From the NCBI RefSeq assembly GCF_030063135.1, contig NZ_JASISO010000025.1, positions 1-64,000 of the forward strand: a DNA stretch of 64,000 nucleotides, in the 5' to 3' direction. How positions within the stretch are numbered: position 1 is the stretch's first letter; every line of letters starts with the position of its first letter. Positions 7,651 through 15,852 of the stretch are shown in pieces. The notes beneath the pieces are model-generated. The model saw nothing but the letters and a program-made list of their open reading frames with translations. It was not told the DNA's origin and made no database searches. The stretch is from Streptomyces sp. G-G2. GTDB lineage: Bacteria; Actinomycetota; Actinomycetes; Streptomycetales; Streptomycetaceae. The translations under genes and the position numbers were made by a program.

Positions 7651-8505
7651 TCATTCCAGTGCGTTGATCGCATCGGTGAGCAACGTGCGAGCCGCCTTCC
7701 CGTACACGGCCATCCGGGCGAGTTCGGCGAAGATCCTTGTGTACGTGCCCACTTCGCTCGGCTGCGTCAGCGTCACCTCGGCCGAGGCCAGTTCGATCAG
7801 GACGCGATCCTCATCGAAGATCCAGAAGCCTTCGTTGGGCCACATGATCCGCTCGGCACCCATCGGGATCACCCCGAGGCTGACCTGCTGCCACAGGGAG
7901 ACGGTCATCAGGTGCCCGAGCTGGGCGGCCATGGTCTCGGTGTCCCCGAAGACGGCCCGCAACGCGCTCTCCTCAACGACGATGCCGAACTGGCGGCCGG
8001 CGTCCCGCAGGACGGCCGCCTTGCGGACCGCGCGCACCTGGGCGGCCTGCTCGGCGTCATCGGGGATGCCCCAGAAGTCGATGATCCGCCCCATCAGCGC
8101 CGCAGCGTAGGCGGGGGTCTGGAGCAGACCCGGAATGACGCCCGGCTCGTAGATCCGAAAGTGCCGGGTGCGCTCATACAACGGCAGGGCGGCCTCCTGC
8201 ACCGGCGCGATGCCGTTGCCGAACAACCGCTTCCACTCCACGTACATCTCTTCGATGCTGCTCGCGGCCGCCAACAGATCCTGGTAGTCCTGCGGGGCCC
8301 CGCTGTGCTCGGCGTAGACGCGCAGATCATCCTCGCTCGGCGAGGTGACGCCGTGCTCGATCCGCGACACCTTCGACTCGCTCCAGCCGGCACGGGCCGC
8401 GAAAGCCCGTGCCGTCCTGAAGCCTCCCGCTCGCCGTAGATCACGCAGACGCACCCCGAGGCTGCGACGGGCCTCCTCCACGGCGGGGAACGACGACGCG
8501 GCCAC
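7651..8505 (-). CDS. XRE-family regulator with DUF5753 (Scr1-like antitoxin type)
   Basis: The 284-aa protein starts with an XRE helix-turn-helix (residues about 15-70: LGVRLRDLRRAGG, GWSESKVSRIEHG). It continues with the DUF5753 domain, recognisable by EPGVIPGLLQTPAYA and a repeated acidic helix pattern. This family is abundant in Streptomyces, usually paired with a DUF397 or other small partner, and is annotated as Scr1-type antitoxin-like. Here the next genes are a DUF6879 protein upstream and a 72-aa protein downstream, rather than DUF397. It probably controls the peptide/methyltransferase operon. Confidence 0.9.
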   Translation of the reverse strand: MAASSFPAVEEARRSLGVRLRDLRRAGGFRTARAFAARAGWSESKVSRIEHGVTSPSEDDLRVYAEHSGAPQDYQDLLAAASSIEEMYVEWKRLFGNGIAPVQEAALPLYERTRHFRIYEPGVIPGLLQTPAYAAALMGRIIDFWGIPDDAEQAAQVRAVRKAAVLRDAGRQFGIVVEESALRAVFGDTETMAAQLGHLMTVSLWQQVSLGVIPMGAERIMWPNEGFWIFDEDRVLIELASAEVTLTQPSEVGTYTRIFAELARMAVYGKAARTLLTDAINALE

Positions 8506-8516
8506 AGCAGATCGCG

Positions 8517-9038
8517 CTAGGTCGGCTTGTAATCAGCGTGCGGGACGGCCCGCTCCCACACCGCCTCGAACGCATTGGAACAGAGATCCAGCACCTTCGG
8601 GTCCCGGGTCAGCTCCATGTAGTCGGGGGCCGGTTCGCCATCCCCGGTGTGGTGCAGAACGAGCACGGTCTCGTTGTCGAAGACCCAGAAGTCGTTGCCC
8701 GGGAACGCGATGTCCGTCGCCCTGCGCCGGGGAAGCCAGCGAATCTGCTCACCGGCCGCCACGTTCGCGTCAGAGATGAAGTGCTCCCAGCGGATGTAGT
8801 CCGACTCGGGTACGGAGAAGACCCGGGCCCGCCGTACGGCCACCCCGCGAGCGGTGGCCTCGCGCACCCACGTCAGCCACAGCTGGAACTCCGGATCGTC
8901 AGCGAGCAGGTCCTCGCGTGATCCGGCCTTCCAGGCGTCGATTGTGGGTTCGGCCATGTAGCCGTCGCGCATCTCCAGGTGAACGGCCGACGTGCGGGCC
9001 TCGCCGAGGAGCTGCTCAAACGTCGGTGCCGCGGTCAC
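8517..9038 (-). CDS. DUF6879 family protein
   Basis: A 173-aa soluble protein with the family landmarks FEQLLGEARTSAVHLEMRD, then RRARVFSVPESDYIRWEH, IRWLPRRRATDI and PGNDFWVFDNETVLVLH. DUF6879 proteins commonly lie beside DUF5753 XRE regulators in actinomycetes. Their biochemical role is not established; a partner or toxin-like role has been supposed from context. The gene overlaps the preceding small gene by 23 bp and precedes the regulator by 11 bp, giving a tight three-gene unit. Confidence 0.85.
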   Translation of the reverse strand: MTAAPTFEQLLGEARTSAVHLEMRDGYMAEPTIDAWKAGSREDLLADDPEFQLWLTWVREATARGVAVRRARVFSVPESDYIRWEHFISDANVAAGEQIRWLPRRRATDIAFPGNDFWVFDNETVLVLHHTGDGEPAPDYMELTRDPKVLDLCSNAFEAVWERAVPHADYKPT

Positions 9039-9243
9039 GATCCTCCTTCTCGAAGAACTGGACCATCCGCCGCGGGATCTCCACCACGCTCTCGTGGTCG
9101 GGCAGGTCGAGCTGCTTCAGCCGGACATCGTCGCTAACGATCCACCCCTGGACGAGATAGGTGTCCTTCTCCTCGTCGAGGTAGACCGTCGGACTGCCTC
9201 CGGTCTTGCTTTCCGGGTCCTTGCCAAGCTTGCGCAGAGCCAT
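9016..9243 (-). CDS. Small conserved protein upstream of DUF6879
   Basis: 75 aa from an ATG with GGGAGGG seven bases upstream. The sequence MALRKLGKDPESKTGG and VYLDEEKDTYLVQGWIV, followed by PDHESVVEIPRRMV, reads as a small beta-rich domain. Proteins with this LDEE...YLVQGW pattern commonly precede DUF6879 genes in streptomycete regulatory units. Function is unknown. The 3' end overlaps the DUF6879 start by 23 bp, indicating coupled translation. Confidence 0.75.
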   Translation of the reverse strand: MALRKLGKDPESKTGGSPTVYLDEEKDTYLVQGWIVSDDVRLKQLDLPDHESVVEIPRRMVQFFEKEDRDRGTDV

Positions 9244-9274
9244 GATGCCCTCCCGCTCGGGTGCTGACGGAATC

Positions 9275-9334
9275 CTTGAATGAAATCCTTGCACCGAACT
9301 CCCATGCCATGCACGGAACTTGCACAGACTTGCA
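9275..9334 (-). promoter_or_regulatory. Promoter region with repeated CTTGCA sites
   Basis: Upstream of the 9016-9243 gene, CTTGCA occurs at 9288-9293, 9319-9324 and 9329-9334, and CTTGAA at 9275-9280. The last CTTGCA pair has the same 10-bp period as the pair at 7630-7645. The region between 9243 and 9425 holds no gene and is likely the promoter and operator of the three-gene regulator unit. Confidence 0.5.
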
Positions 9335-9424
9335 GGGCGCGGCGTCTCGACCGAAAACGGACATGGGTAGGCCCCGCCGCCCGGCGAGAGCGAGCGCGGC
9401 CTACCGATCCGCTTCGCCTGGGAC

Positions 9425-10813
9425 CTACGAGGTCGGAACGGCGGCCAGCTCGCGGGCGACCGCTTCGAGCCCGAGGGAGTTGGCGCCCTTGATCAGGACC
9501 ACGTCACCCGGCCGCAGTACACGCCGGATCTCCTCGATCAGTGGCACCTCCGGGTCGACATTCGACCTCGACGCCTTCAGACCGGCGTCCGTCATGACCA
9601 TCAGCATCCGCTCCATGTGCGTACTGCCGATACCGAGCACCTCGGCCGGACGCAGACGAACCACATGCTCGGCCACCTGGTCGTGCCAGGCGGCCGCTTC
9701 ATCGCCCAGCTCGGCCATCTCCCCGAGCACCGCGACCTTCCGGCGGGTCGGGCCCGCGATGTCACCGAGAGCGGCCAGCGCGGCGAGCACGGATTCGGGG
9801 CTGGCGTTGAAGGCGTCGTTGATGACCGTGACCCCATCTTCGCGAGTGGTGACTTCCATCCGGCCGCCGCTGGAGATCTCAGCCTGCCGTAGCCCCTGCG
9901 CGATGCGGTCCGCGGGGATGCCCGCGGCAACGGCCGTGGCCGCCGCCGCGAGCGCGTTGAGGACGTTGTGACGGCCGTGGACCCGCAACTCGATGCGCCT
10001 GCGGTCCTTGCCGTGGACGAGGACGAAGTGGGGGCGCCCGTCGTGCTGCACTCCCACCTGCTCGGCGCGGATGTCGCAGTGCTCGCCGAAGCCGAAGGTG
10101 ATCACGGCGGCGTCGGTGGCCCCGGCCATCGCAGACACGAGGGGGTCGTCACCGTTGAGGACGGCGGTGCCGTGGGCGGGCAAGGCCCGGACGATCTCGG
10201 CCTTCGCCTGGGCGGTGACCTCCCGGGACCCGAACTCCCCGATGTGCGCGGAGCCCACCCCCAGCACGGTGGAGATCGTGGGACGGGCGATGTCGCACAG
10301 GCTGTCGATGTGGCCCAGGCCCCGCGCCCCCATCTCCAGCAGCAGGTAGCGGCTGCCTGTCTCGACCCTGGAGACGGTGACGGGGAAGCCGAGCTCGTTG
10401 TTGAACGACCGGGGTGTGGCCACGGTCGGGCCGTCCAGTTCCAGGATGGACGTCAGAAGGTCCTTGGTGCTGGTCTTGCCCGCCGACCCGGTCAGCCCGA
10501 TCACCGTGCCTGTGAACTCGGAGGCGACGCGGGCCGCGATCTGGCCCATCGCTCCCAGGACGTCGGGGACCACGATCGCGGGAGCATCGACAGGGTTGGC
10601 CGCGAGTACGGCGACCGCTCCGGCTGCCACCGCCTGGGCGGTGAAGTCATGTCCGTCGACGGACTTGCCGGCCAGGCAACAGAACAGGCTGCCGGGGGTG
10701 ATGTCGCGCGAGTCGAAGACCAGCGGCCCGGTGATCAACCTGTCGGGATCGGCGCCACCGGAGAGCCGGCCTTCGGTGGCGAGTGCGGCGGAGGCCAGAG
10801 AGAGGGGGATCAC
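9425..10813 (-). CDS. MurF-like Mur ligase
   Basis: A 462-aa ATP-dependent amide ligase. The GTG at 10813 follows GTAGGAG. The N-terminal domain has FDSRDITPGSLFCCLAG, as in MurE/MurF. The central ATPase has VIGLTGSAGKTSTKDL (P-loop, about residue 110), NNELGFPVT and LLLEMGARGLGHI. The C-terminal ligase domain has the nucleotide-adenine contact region and VINDAFNASPESVLAAL. In peptidoglycan synthesis MurF adds D-Ala-D-Ala to UDP-MurNAc-tripeptide. This copy sits outside any dcw cluster beside a Ddl-like ligase, a peptidase and small peptide genes. A specialised or secondary-metabolic role is possible. Confidence 0.85.
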   Translation of the reverse strand: MIPLSLASAALATEGRLSGGADPDRLITGPLVFDSRDITPGSLFCCLAGKSVDGHDFTAQAVAAGAVAVLAANPVDAPAIVVPDVLGAMGQIAARVASEFTGTVIGLTGSAGKTSTKDLLTSILELDGPTVATPRSFNNELGFPVTVSRVETGSRYLLLEMGARGLGHIDSLCDIARPTISTVLGVGSAHIGEFGSREVTAQAKAEIVRALPAHGTAVLNGDDPLVSAMAGATDAAVITFGFGEHCDIRAEQVGVQHDGRPHFVLVHGKDRRRIELRVHGRHNVLNALAAAATAVAAGIPADRIAQGLRQAEISSGGRMEVTTREDGVTVINDAFNASPESVLAALAALGDIAGPTRRKVAVLGEMAELGDEAAAWHDQVAEHVVRLRPAEVLGIGSTHMERMLMVMTDAGLKASRSNVDPEVPLIEEIRRVLRPGDVVLIKGANSLGLEAVARELAAVPTS

Positions 10814-10820
10814 GTTGCTC

Positions 10821-11444
10821 CTACTGTGCGTGGCCCAGTACGACCCCCCGGCCGGCGAAGAACCGGGCGAGGTCGGCCCTGGGAACCTGATGGAACTGCT
10901 GCGATTGCTCCGGGAACCCGGAGGGGTTGTGAATGGTGACGTAATCGGGGCCAGAGCCCACGGCGAGGACCAGGTGGCCGCCGCGCCGCTCCGGGCGGGG
11001 ATCGAGGGTGCGGATTGTCTTGTGCACCGACAGCAGCACCAGGCGCCCCCGCGAGATCTCGGCATCGACCTCCTCGACGGAGAGCTGCGGACGGGCTTCT
11101 GCGAACAGGCCCCATTGGGACGCCACCCAGGTGGCGAACGGTGCGTAGATCAGCCCTTGGACCTGGTCGCCGTCGCGCACATACGCTCCGGCGGCCAGAG
11201 CCTCGTGGACCAGCGGCACCGACGGGGGCACAGGCTGCCCGAAGAACCCCAGCGTCATCCGCAGGCACGCCATGCCGCACAGGCGCGGCGCCCAGAAGGC
11301 GTACTCCTCCGCGCTGTCGGCACCGGAGGACTCCCACAGCGGATCAGCGGACGCGGCCGTGGTGCCCGCGACGAACTCGGGCACCAGGCTGGCGGACTCC
11401 CACTGCGAGAAGTAGGGAACATGATGGGTCGTGGCAGCAGTCAT
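10821..11444 (-). CDS. C39-type cysteine peptidase
   Basis: A 207-aa papain-like protein of the C39_2 type. Seen motifs: YFSQWES near the N-terminus (oxyanion Gln), LCGMACLRMTLGFF around residue 56 (nucleophile Cys), GGHLVLAVG near residue 153 (His) and TIHNPSGF (Asn/Asp). There is no signal peptide and no fused transporter, so it acts in the cytoplasm unless exported otherwise. It is placed between the Mur ligase (7-bp gap) and the ATP-grasp ligase (18-bp gap), so the three are one operon. Such peptidases can cleave leader or cross-link peptides; the substrate here is unknown. Confidence 0.75.
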   Translation of the reverse strand: MTAATTHHVPYFSQWESASLVPEFVAGTTAASADPLWESSGADSAEEYAFWAPRLCGMACLRMTLGFFGQPVPPSVPLVHEALAAGAYVRDGDQVQGLIYAPFATWVASQWGLFAEARPQLSVEEVDAEISRGRLVLLSVHKTIRTLDPRPERRGGHLVLAVGSGPDYVTIHNPSGFPEQSQQFHQVPRADLARFFAGRGVVLGHAQ

Positions 11445-11462
11445 GCCCCCACTCTGCCGCCG

Positions 11463-12428
11463 TCAGGGAACGTACGAGACCTTCGTGAATGCCGTGTCCA
11501 GCACCGCCTTGATCAGCTCGACGTACGAGACGCCCGCTGCAGCGGCCATCGTCGCCAGGTTCCCGGCCTCGCTGAGCCCAGGCACCGTGTTCACCTCCAG
11601 CACCGGGCATCGCCCGTCCGGGGCGATCAGGAAGTCCACCCGGCTCACACCGTGCGCCTGGACCAGCCGGTGCACCCGCAGCGCGGTCTCCTCCACCCGC
11701 TGCTGCACGTCCTCCGGCAGCTCGGCCGGGCAGGTTTCGCGGCGAAGCCCCCGGTCGTGCTTGGCCTCGTAGTCGTAGAAGTCGCGGTCTGTCTCGAAGG
11801 TCAGCAGCGGAAGTACGACCAGGCCGCCCTGGTCGAGGATGCCCACCGTGCAGGGGATACCGTCGATGTACTCCTCGACCATGTACTCGGCGTACGGCTG
11901 ATCGCGTCGTGCCCGCAGCAGCCCCGACAGTTCGTCCGCGTCGTGGGCGATGCCGGCGCCGAGGCTCCCCCCGCCACCCGCGGGCTTCACGAACACGGGG
12001 TAGCCGAGGTTCAGTTCCACTGTCGTCAGGGTGCTCTCCACCGAGTGCTCCGCCAGCACCGTGATGGACTTGGGGGTGTCGATGTTCAGGGCCGCCAACA
12101 GGGTCTTGAACGTCGGCTTGTGCATGCCGAGCGCGCTGGCCAGGACTCCGGACCCGGTGTACGGGATCCCGAGGTGCTCCAGGAGGCCCTGAATCTTGCC
12201 GTCCTCGCCGCCCAGCCCGTGGCAGGCGAGCAAGGCGACGTCGATGCGCTCCCGCAGGCTGGCGCCGAGTTCGCGGATGTCGCCGAGGTCGATCATCACC
12301 GCCTTCATGCCGGCGCCCGAAAGGGCCTTGAAAGCGGCCTCCGCGCTCGCGATGGATCCGGGGCGTTCGGGCGAGTCGCCGCCGTAGAGAACGCCGATCC
12401 GGCCCCGGTAGTTGGAGTTGTCAGACAT
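11463..12428 (-). CDS. D-Ala-D-Ala-ligase-like ATP-grasp enzyme
   Basis: 321 aa from an ATG with GAGGAG upstream. Family landmarks: GVLYGGDSPERPGS (N-terminal loop), HGLGGEDGKIQGLLE and GIPYTGSGVLASAL, the ATP loop FVKPAGGGGSLGAGI, EEYIDGIPCTV, and the metal region DFLIAPDGRCPVLEVNTVPGL. Ddl enzymes normally have SSxG in the ATP loop; here it is GSLG. It could make D-Ala-D-Ala for the adjacent MurF-like enzyme, D-Ala-D-X, or ligate a peptide as related ligases in natural-product clusters do. The presence of MurF and C39 partners makes a non-housekeeping role likely. Confidence 0.85.
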   Translation of the reverse strand: MSDNSNYRGRIGVLYGGDSPERPGSIASAEAAFKALSGAGMKAVMIDLGDIRELGASLRERIDVALLACHGLGGEDGKIQGLLEHLGIPYTGSGVLASALGMHKPTFKTLLAALNIDTPKSITVLAEHSVESTLTTVELNLGYPVFVKPAGGGGSLGAGIAHDADELSGLLRARRDQPYAEYMVEEYIDGIPCTVGILDQGGLVVLPLLTFETDRDFYDYEAKHDRGLRRETCPAELPEDVQQRVEETALRVHRLVQAHGVSRVDFLIAPDGRCPVLEVNTVPGLSEAGNLATMAAAAGVSYVELIKAVLDTAFTKVSYVP

Positions 12429-12566
12429 GTACGCTCCTCGTGATTGGGGTGCTGCTCCGATCGGAGGCGTCCCGGCCCGGTGCCGTGCCCGCGTACGCGG
12501 TGGAAGGCTGAGCGGGCCGCATACCCGCGCCGGGACGCCGTAGATGCCCCACGAAGGGGCTGACCT
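12429..12566 (-). promoter_or_regulatory. Structured leader before the ATP-grasp gene
   Basis: GGCGTCCCGGC at 12466-12476 and GCCGGGACGCC at 12529-12539 form an 11-bp perfect stem around a 52-nt GC-rich loop with further self-complementarity. A smaller hairpin GCCCC-ACGAA-GGGGC lies just after the LuxR-like gene stop. Either could be a terminator or attenuator separating the regulator gene from the ligase operon. Confidence 0.45.
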
Positions 12567-13025
12567 TTAGTTGTTCTGTTGGCCTGCGCTGAGGTACCCC
12601 ATCGCCCATGCGCGCTTGATCGCGTACGCGGGCCGGTCCGCAGCATCGAGGGCGGCCAGTAGGTCGCCGTATGTCTCGCGCAGGCGCCATTGCGTCCAGG
12701 ACACCTCGCTCTCCATGTCCACGAGCGTCATCCCGGTGGACAGGAAGCCGAGCACCCGCACCTGGTCGTCGGTCAGGGGCACCGGCGGTTCCGTGTTGGG
12801 CATGGGTAGTTGCCCGGAGGCGTACGCCTGATGGACCAGAGCAGTGGTCCGCACAGAGCCGGTCTTCAGCCGCGCGAACTTCAGCCTGGACTGGACTGCC
12901 CCGGCGCTCACGGACAGGCGACGAGCTATCGCCTCGATTTTCAGCCCTTCGGCGGCCAGACCCACCGTCTGGACTTCGCGGTCCGTCAGCCCGATCTGCC
13001 CAGAGGGACGCACCATGCCCGTCAT
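12567..13025 (-). CDS. LuxR-type double helix-turn-helix regulator
   Basis: A 152-aa protein built from two similar DNA-binding segments. The first is LTDREVQTVGLAAEGLKIEAIARRLSVSAGAVQSRL, shown by its key start LTDREVQTVGLAAEGL. The second, weaker segment begins LTDDQVRVLGFLSTGMTLVDM near residue 84. No receiver domain or ligand domain is present. Its ATG overlaps the stop of the DUF5999 gene (ATGA). It precedes the ATP-grasp/C39/MurF operon on the same strand and may regulate it. Confidence 0.7.
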   Translation of the reverse strand: MTGMVRPSGQIGLTDREVQTVGLAAEGLKIEAIARRLSVSAGAVQSRLKFARLKTGSVRTTALVHQAYASGQLPMPNTEPPVPLTDDQVRVLGFLSTGMTLVDMESEVSWTQWRLRETYGDLLAALDAADRPAYAIKRAWAMGYLSAGQQNN

Positions 13026-13243
13026 GCCGCTGCCCTACCGAGGCTGAGAGGCCGACGGGACGGGATGACCTTGCCATCGGGCAGCAGCTGCCCGTTGTCT
13101 TCGAACGTGAGTACGCCATTACATAGAAGGTTCCACCCCTGTTCGGGGTGCGCGGAAACGATCCGCGCCTCCCCTCGGCTACTGTCCTCGACCCCCGGAC
13201 ACGGAGGGGAATGGCGACAGAGCGGGGGCGGGAGCTGATCCAC
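13022..13243 (-). CDS. DUF5999 family small protein
   Basis: 73 aa from a GTG at 13243 with AAAGG upstream. The conserved block VSAHPEQGWNLLCNGVLTFED, cut here to its core HPEQGWNLLCNG, followed by GQLLPDGKVI, is what I recall as DUF5999, a streptomycete family often found next to regulators. Two Cys in CRHSPPCPG near the N-terminus suggest metal binding. It is translationally coupled to the LuxR-type regulator. Confidence 0.7.
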   Translation of the reverse strand: MDQLPPPLCRHSPPCPGVEDSSRGEARIVSAHPEQGWNLLCNGVLTFEDNGQLLPDGKVIPSRRPLSLGRAAA

Positions 13244-13776
13244 AAGAACGCCTTTCTGGCTGGGGCGGCCCGGGGGCCGCGGGGGAACGAGAGATCGGCG
13301 CGGGCGCGTCGTACCCGCGTCGCGGGGCGGTGTCACGCGGCGAGGGGCAGCAGGCGCACGGCAACCCAGACGACGACATACCCCGAGTAGAGGGCCATCG
13401 CGCACGAGGTGCCTGGTCCGAACCCTGAGCGGTCCAGGATCCGGAAGGGGTGTCGGGCCGCGACCCGGAGCCGGGGAAACCTCGGCTCCGTTGCGTGCCA
13501 GCCCATTTGGGGCCGAGAAGCGCCGTCGGGAGGCGGACCGGTGACGCGACATGTCACGCCTCCGGGGTCAGGCCGTCTTTCGACCGCGGATGCCTTCGAT
13601 AGGTGGACCACGTGCCGGGCCCGTTGATCGGCCGATCCCCTCCGGCCTGGGGTTCATCCGGCTGGGTGAAGTGGGGCATCGGCTGGAGGTCCTGCGCTCT
13701 GGACCATGCGCTCAGGGGGCTGCGGACCTCAAGCCGTTCTGAGGGTGCGACGGCCGGTAAGCCGTCGTTGGACATC
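13244..13776. other. Gene-poor interval with probable promoters
   Basis: No convincing gene is seen here. It separates the minus-strand DUF5999/LuxR unit from the minus-strand HATPase gene and probably contains the promoter of the former. A 21-codon frame at 13333-13398 on the minus strand could encode a membrane peptide but has no ribosome binding site. Confidence 0.4.
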
Positions 13777-14268
13777 TCAAACACGCTGTCTCTCCTTGGA
13801 GATGGGGAAGGTGCACCACGTGCTGGTGCCGTCCTGGCTGAACCCCAAGTTCCCGCCGGCACTGCGGACCGCCTGGATGATGATCCGCATCCCTCGCCCC
13901 CTTTCGGAGGAGGAGTCCGCCGTGCGGACCTGCGGCTGCTGCGGGTTGCCGTCGCCAACGGACAGTCGGAGGCGACCGTCGTCCACACCGAGCTGGAACG
14001 TGATGGTGGAGCCCCGCCCGTAGCGCAGAGCGTTCGTCACGAGCTCGGAAACCACCAGCTCCATCCACTCGACCAGGTCTTCTTGGTCGGCCAGTCGGAG
14101 CCACGCCTTGCACAGGCGGCGGGCGCGTCGCGGGAACATGGCGTCCACGTCGTCCACGTCAGTCGAACCCGTGCGTCTGCCGGACACCTTGAATTCAAGG
14201 GTCAGGGGGCTCGGGAACAGTCGGCCCGCTGATGTCGGGCCTTCGTCGGGGGTCTCGTGAAACGGCAT
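13777..14268 (-). CDS. RsbW-like ATP-binding regulator (HATPase_c)
   Basis: A 163-aa serine-kinase/anti-sigma-type ATPase. The N box is LVVSELVTNALRYG near residue 75 and the G box is SSERGRGMRIIIQAV near residue 120; VGDGNP supplies the ADP-contact Asp. There is no transmembrane or sensor part. Streptomyces has many such proteins, and few have a known target. The ATG at 14268 follows GAGGTG. It is divergent from the DUF5753 regulator, a common arrangement in Streptomyces in which HATPase, XRE and DUF397 genes cluster. Confidence 0.85.
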   Translation of the reverse strand: MPFHETPDEGPTSAGRLFPSPLTLEFKVSGRRTGSTDVDDVDAMFPRRARRLCKAWLRLADQEDLVEWMELVVSELVTNALRYGRGSTITFQLGVDDGRLRLSVGDGNPQQPQVRTADSSSERGRGMRIIIQAVRSAGGNLGFSQDGTSTWCTFPISKERQRV

Positions 14269-14584
14269 GCCGCACCTCGTCTCGGTCGGTCGCGGTTCCG
14301 GGCGGCATGCGGTCCTGGGGTTCTTGGGGCACGCCACACGCCGAGGTCACGTTGAGTCCAATTACTCGAACCCAACGTGCTCAACGGGGATCAGCATGGC
14401 AGCGCAACGACTACCGTGGAAGTGTTCTCGCAGAATTCTGCGGACCGAGTTTTGTCATCGAACTACCGTGCGCAGCAACGGAGTTGCGTCATTTGCTCGA
14501 ACGTTCCGCGAAAAGCGGCAATGTGCATTGCGCAGCTCGAATCTTCGCCGTCAGACTGTGGGGGACATGTAGGGGAGGGTGATC
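14269..14584. promoter_or_regulatory. Divergent promoter region
   Basis: This 316-bp interval between the HATPase (minus) and XRE (plus) genes has no gene and a lower GC content than its surroundings. It contains ACTACCGTG twice (14408 and 14463 area) and short TTGAGTCCAATTACTCGAA symmetry near 14352-14370. These are candidate operators for the downstream regulator. Confidence 0.4.
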
Positions 14585-15502
14585 GTGAACGACCTCAGCC
14601 ACTCGACGGCTGGTTCAGGGGGCTCGGAGGGGCCCGTCATCGAGTCCGCGTCCCCCGCGCTATGCCGTCTCCAACTCGGCGTGGAACTCCGCGCGGCCCG
14701 CATCGCAGCCAACATGACCGGCGCCGAAGTCGCGCGGCACTTCTCGTGGGCCCCATCGAAGCTCACGCGGCTCGAGACCGCGGACAACGGGATTGTCGAA
14801 CCCGCGGACGTCGCGGCCCTGTGCGCGCTCTACGGTGTCGGCAAGGACCAGGCTGCTGAGCTCGGCGGCTATGCGACGGTCACCAAGACCAAGAAGGACT
14901 GGTGGCAGCGGCAGGATGTGCGAGACGTCAGCCAGCCCGGTTTCAAGGCCTACCTGGGACTCGAAGGCCTCGCGCGTCAAGTCGTCAATCTGGAGCTCGA
15001 ATTCGTGCCTGGGCTGCTTCAGACGGAAGAGTACGTCCGCGTCATCATGTCCCGAGGCAGCGAGGGCCTACCCGCAGGCCAGCTGGACCTTCGAGTAGCT
15101 GTCCGAATGACCCGGCAGGAGGTGCTGCGACGAAGTGCGCCGACGGAGTTCACGGCCTTCCTCAGCGAGGCCGTCCTGCGACGGCAGGTCGGCGGCCGGG
15201 AGGTGATGCGCGCCCAACTCGCGCACATCGCCGAGGTCGCCGAGAACCTGCCGAACGTGAAGGTCCAGGTGATCCCGTTCGATCGCGGCGCCCATGCAGG
15301 AATGAACGGCAGCTTCACCTACCTGAAGCTGCCCCAGCCGCTGAAGCCGATCGTCTACCTGGAGAGCCTGGGTGGCGCAGGCGTCTCGCGGCGAGATGAG
15401 GAGGTCCGGAAGTACGAAGCGGCCATCCGAGACTTGCAAGCCATAGCTCCGGGATACGAGGAATCCCTGGAGATGATCAAGAAAGCCAGTAAGGAGATTT
15501 GA
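14585..15502 (+). CDS. XRE-family regulator with DUF5753
   Basis: A 305-aa protein: N-terminal XRE HTH (LGVELRAARIAANMTGAEVA, FSWAPSKLTRLETAD) and DUF5753 with LELEFVPGLLQTEEYVRVI. The GTG at 14585 is six bases after AGGGGAGG and is preferred to the GTG at 14579. The gene ends in TTGATG, overlapping the DUF397 start. DUF5753/DUF397 pairs act as activator/antagonist or toxin-antitoxin-like units in Streptomyces (for example the WhiJ and Scr1/Scr2 families). Confidence 0.9.
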   Translation: MNDLSHSTAGSGGSEGPVIESASPALCRLQLGVELRAARIAANMTGAEVARHFSWAPSKLTRLETADNGIVEPADVAALCALYGVGKDQAAELGGYATVTKTKKDWWQRQDVRDVSQPGFKAYLGLEGLARQVVNLELEFVPGLLQTEEYVRVIMSRGSEGLPAGQLDLRVAVRMTRQEVLRRSAPTEFTAFLSEAVLRRQVGGREVMRAQLAHIAEVAENLPNVKVQVIPFDRGAHAGMNGSFTYLKLPQPLKPIVYLESLGGAGVSRRDEEVRKYEAAIRDLQAIAPGYEESLEMIKKASKEI

Positions 15503-15705
15503 TGTCCCACCGAGCCGACCAGCTGCACGTCAACTGGTACTCGTCCAGCTACAGCAACGACCAGGGCGGCCAGTGCGTCCAGGGAGGCCGCTGCGACAAC
15601 GGCGACATGGCCGTCAGGGACTCCAAGGTCCCGGACGGCAACGCCTTCCGCTTCGGACCTCAGGCGTGGCAGTCCTTCATCAACACCATGAAGCCCGCCG
15701 GCTGA
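15502..15705 (+). CDS. DUF397 protein, partner of the XRE regulator
   Basis: A 67-aa DUF397 protein with the family core NWYSSSYSNDQGGQCVQ, then VRDSKVPDG and FGPQAWQSFI. The start ATG overlaps the stop of the regulator gene by one base, and GGAG lies just upstream. Family members bind or antagonise the adjacent DUF5753 regulator. A strong terminator follows, so the pair forms one transcript. Confidence 0.9.
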   Translation: MSHRADQLHVNWYSSSYSNDQGGQCVQGGRCDNGDMAVRDSKVPDGNAFRFGPQAWQSFINTMKPAG

Positions 15706-15728
15706 TTCCCACGGCCCGACCCGTGACC

Positions 15729-15767
15729 GGGGCCGTCCTCCTCAAAACAGGTGAGGAGGACGGCCCC
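15729..15767 (+). terminator. Strong stem-loop after DUF397
   Basis: GGGGCCGTCCTCCTC at 15729-15743 pairs perfectly with GAGGAGGACGGCCCC at 15753-15767 around a 9-nt loop. It begins 23 bases after the DUF397 stop. Confidence 0.85.
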
Positions 15768-15852
15768 GTTCAACTCTGGACTGCCTTCTGGCTCGCGGCA
15801 ACTGCCCTACAACCTCCCGGCTGACGACGCCCGGGAAACCCAGAGGTGACAT

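Noticed and set aside
13333..13398. 21-codon frame MALYSGYVVVWVAVRLLPLAA on the minus strand
   Set aside because: Hydrophobic and membrane-like but lacks a ribosome binding site and any neighbour coupling.
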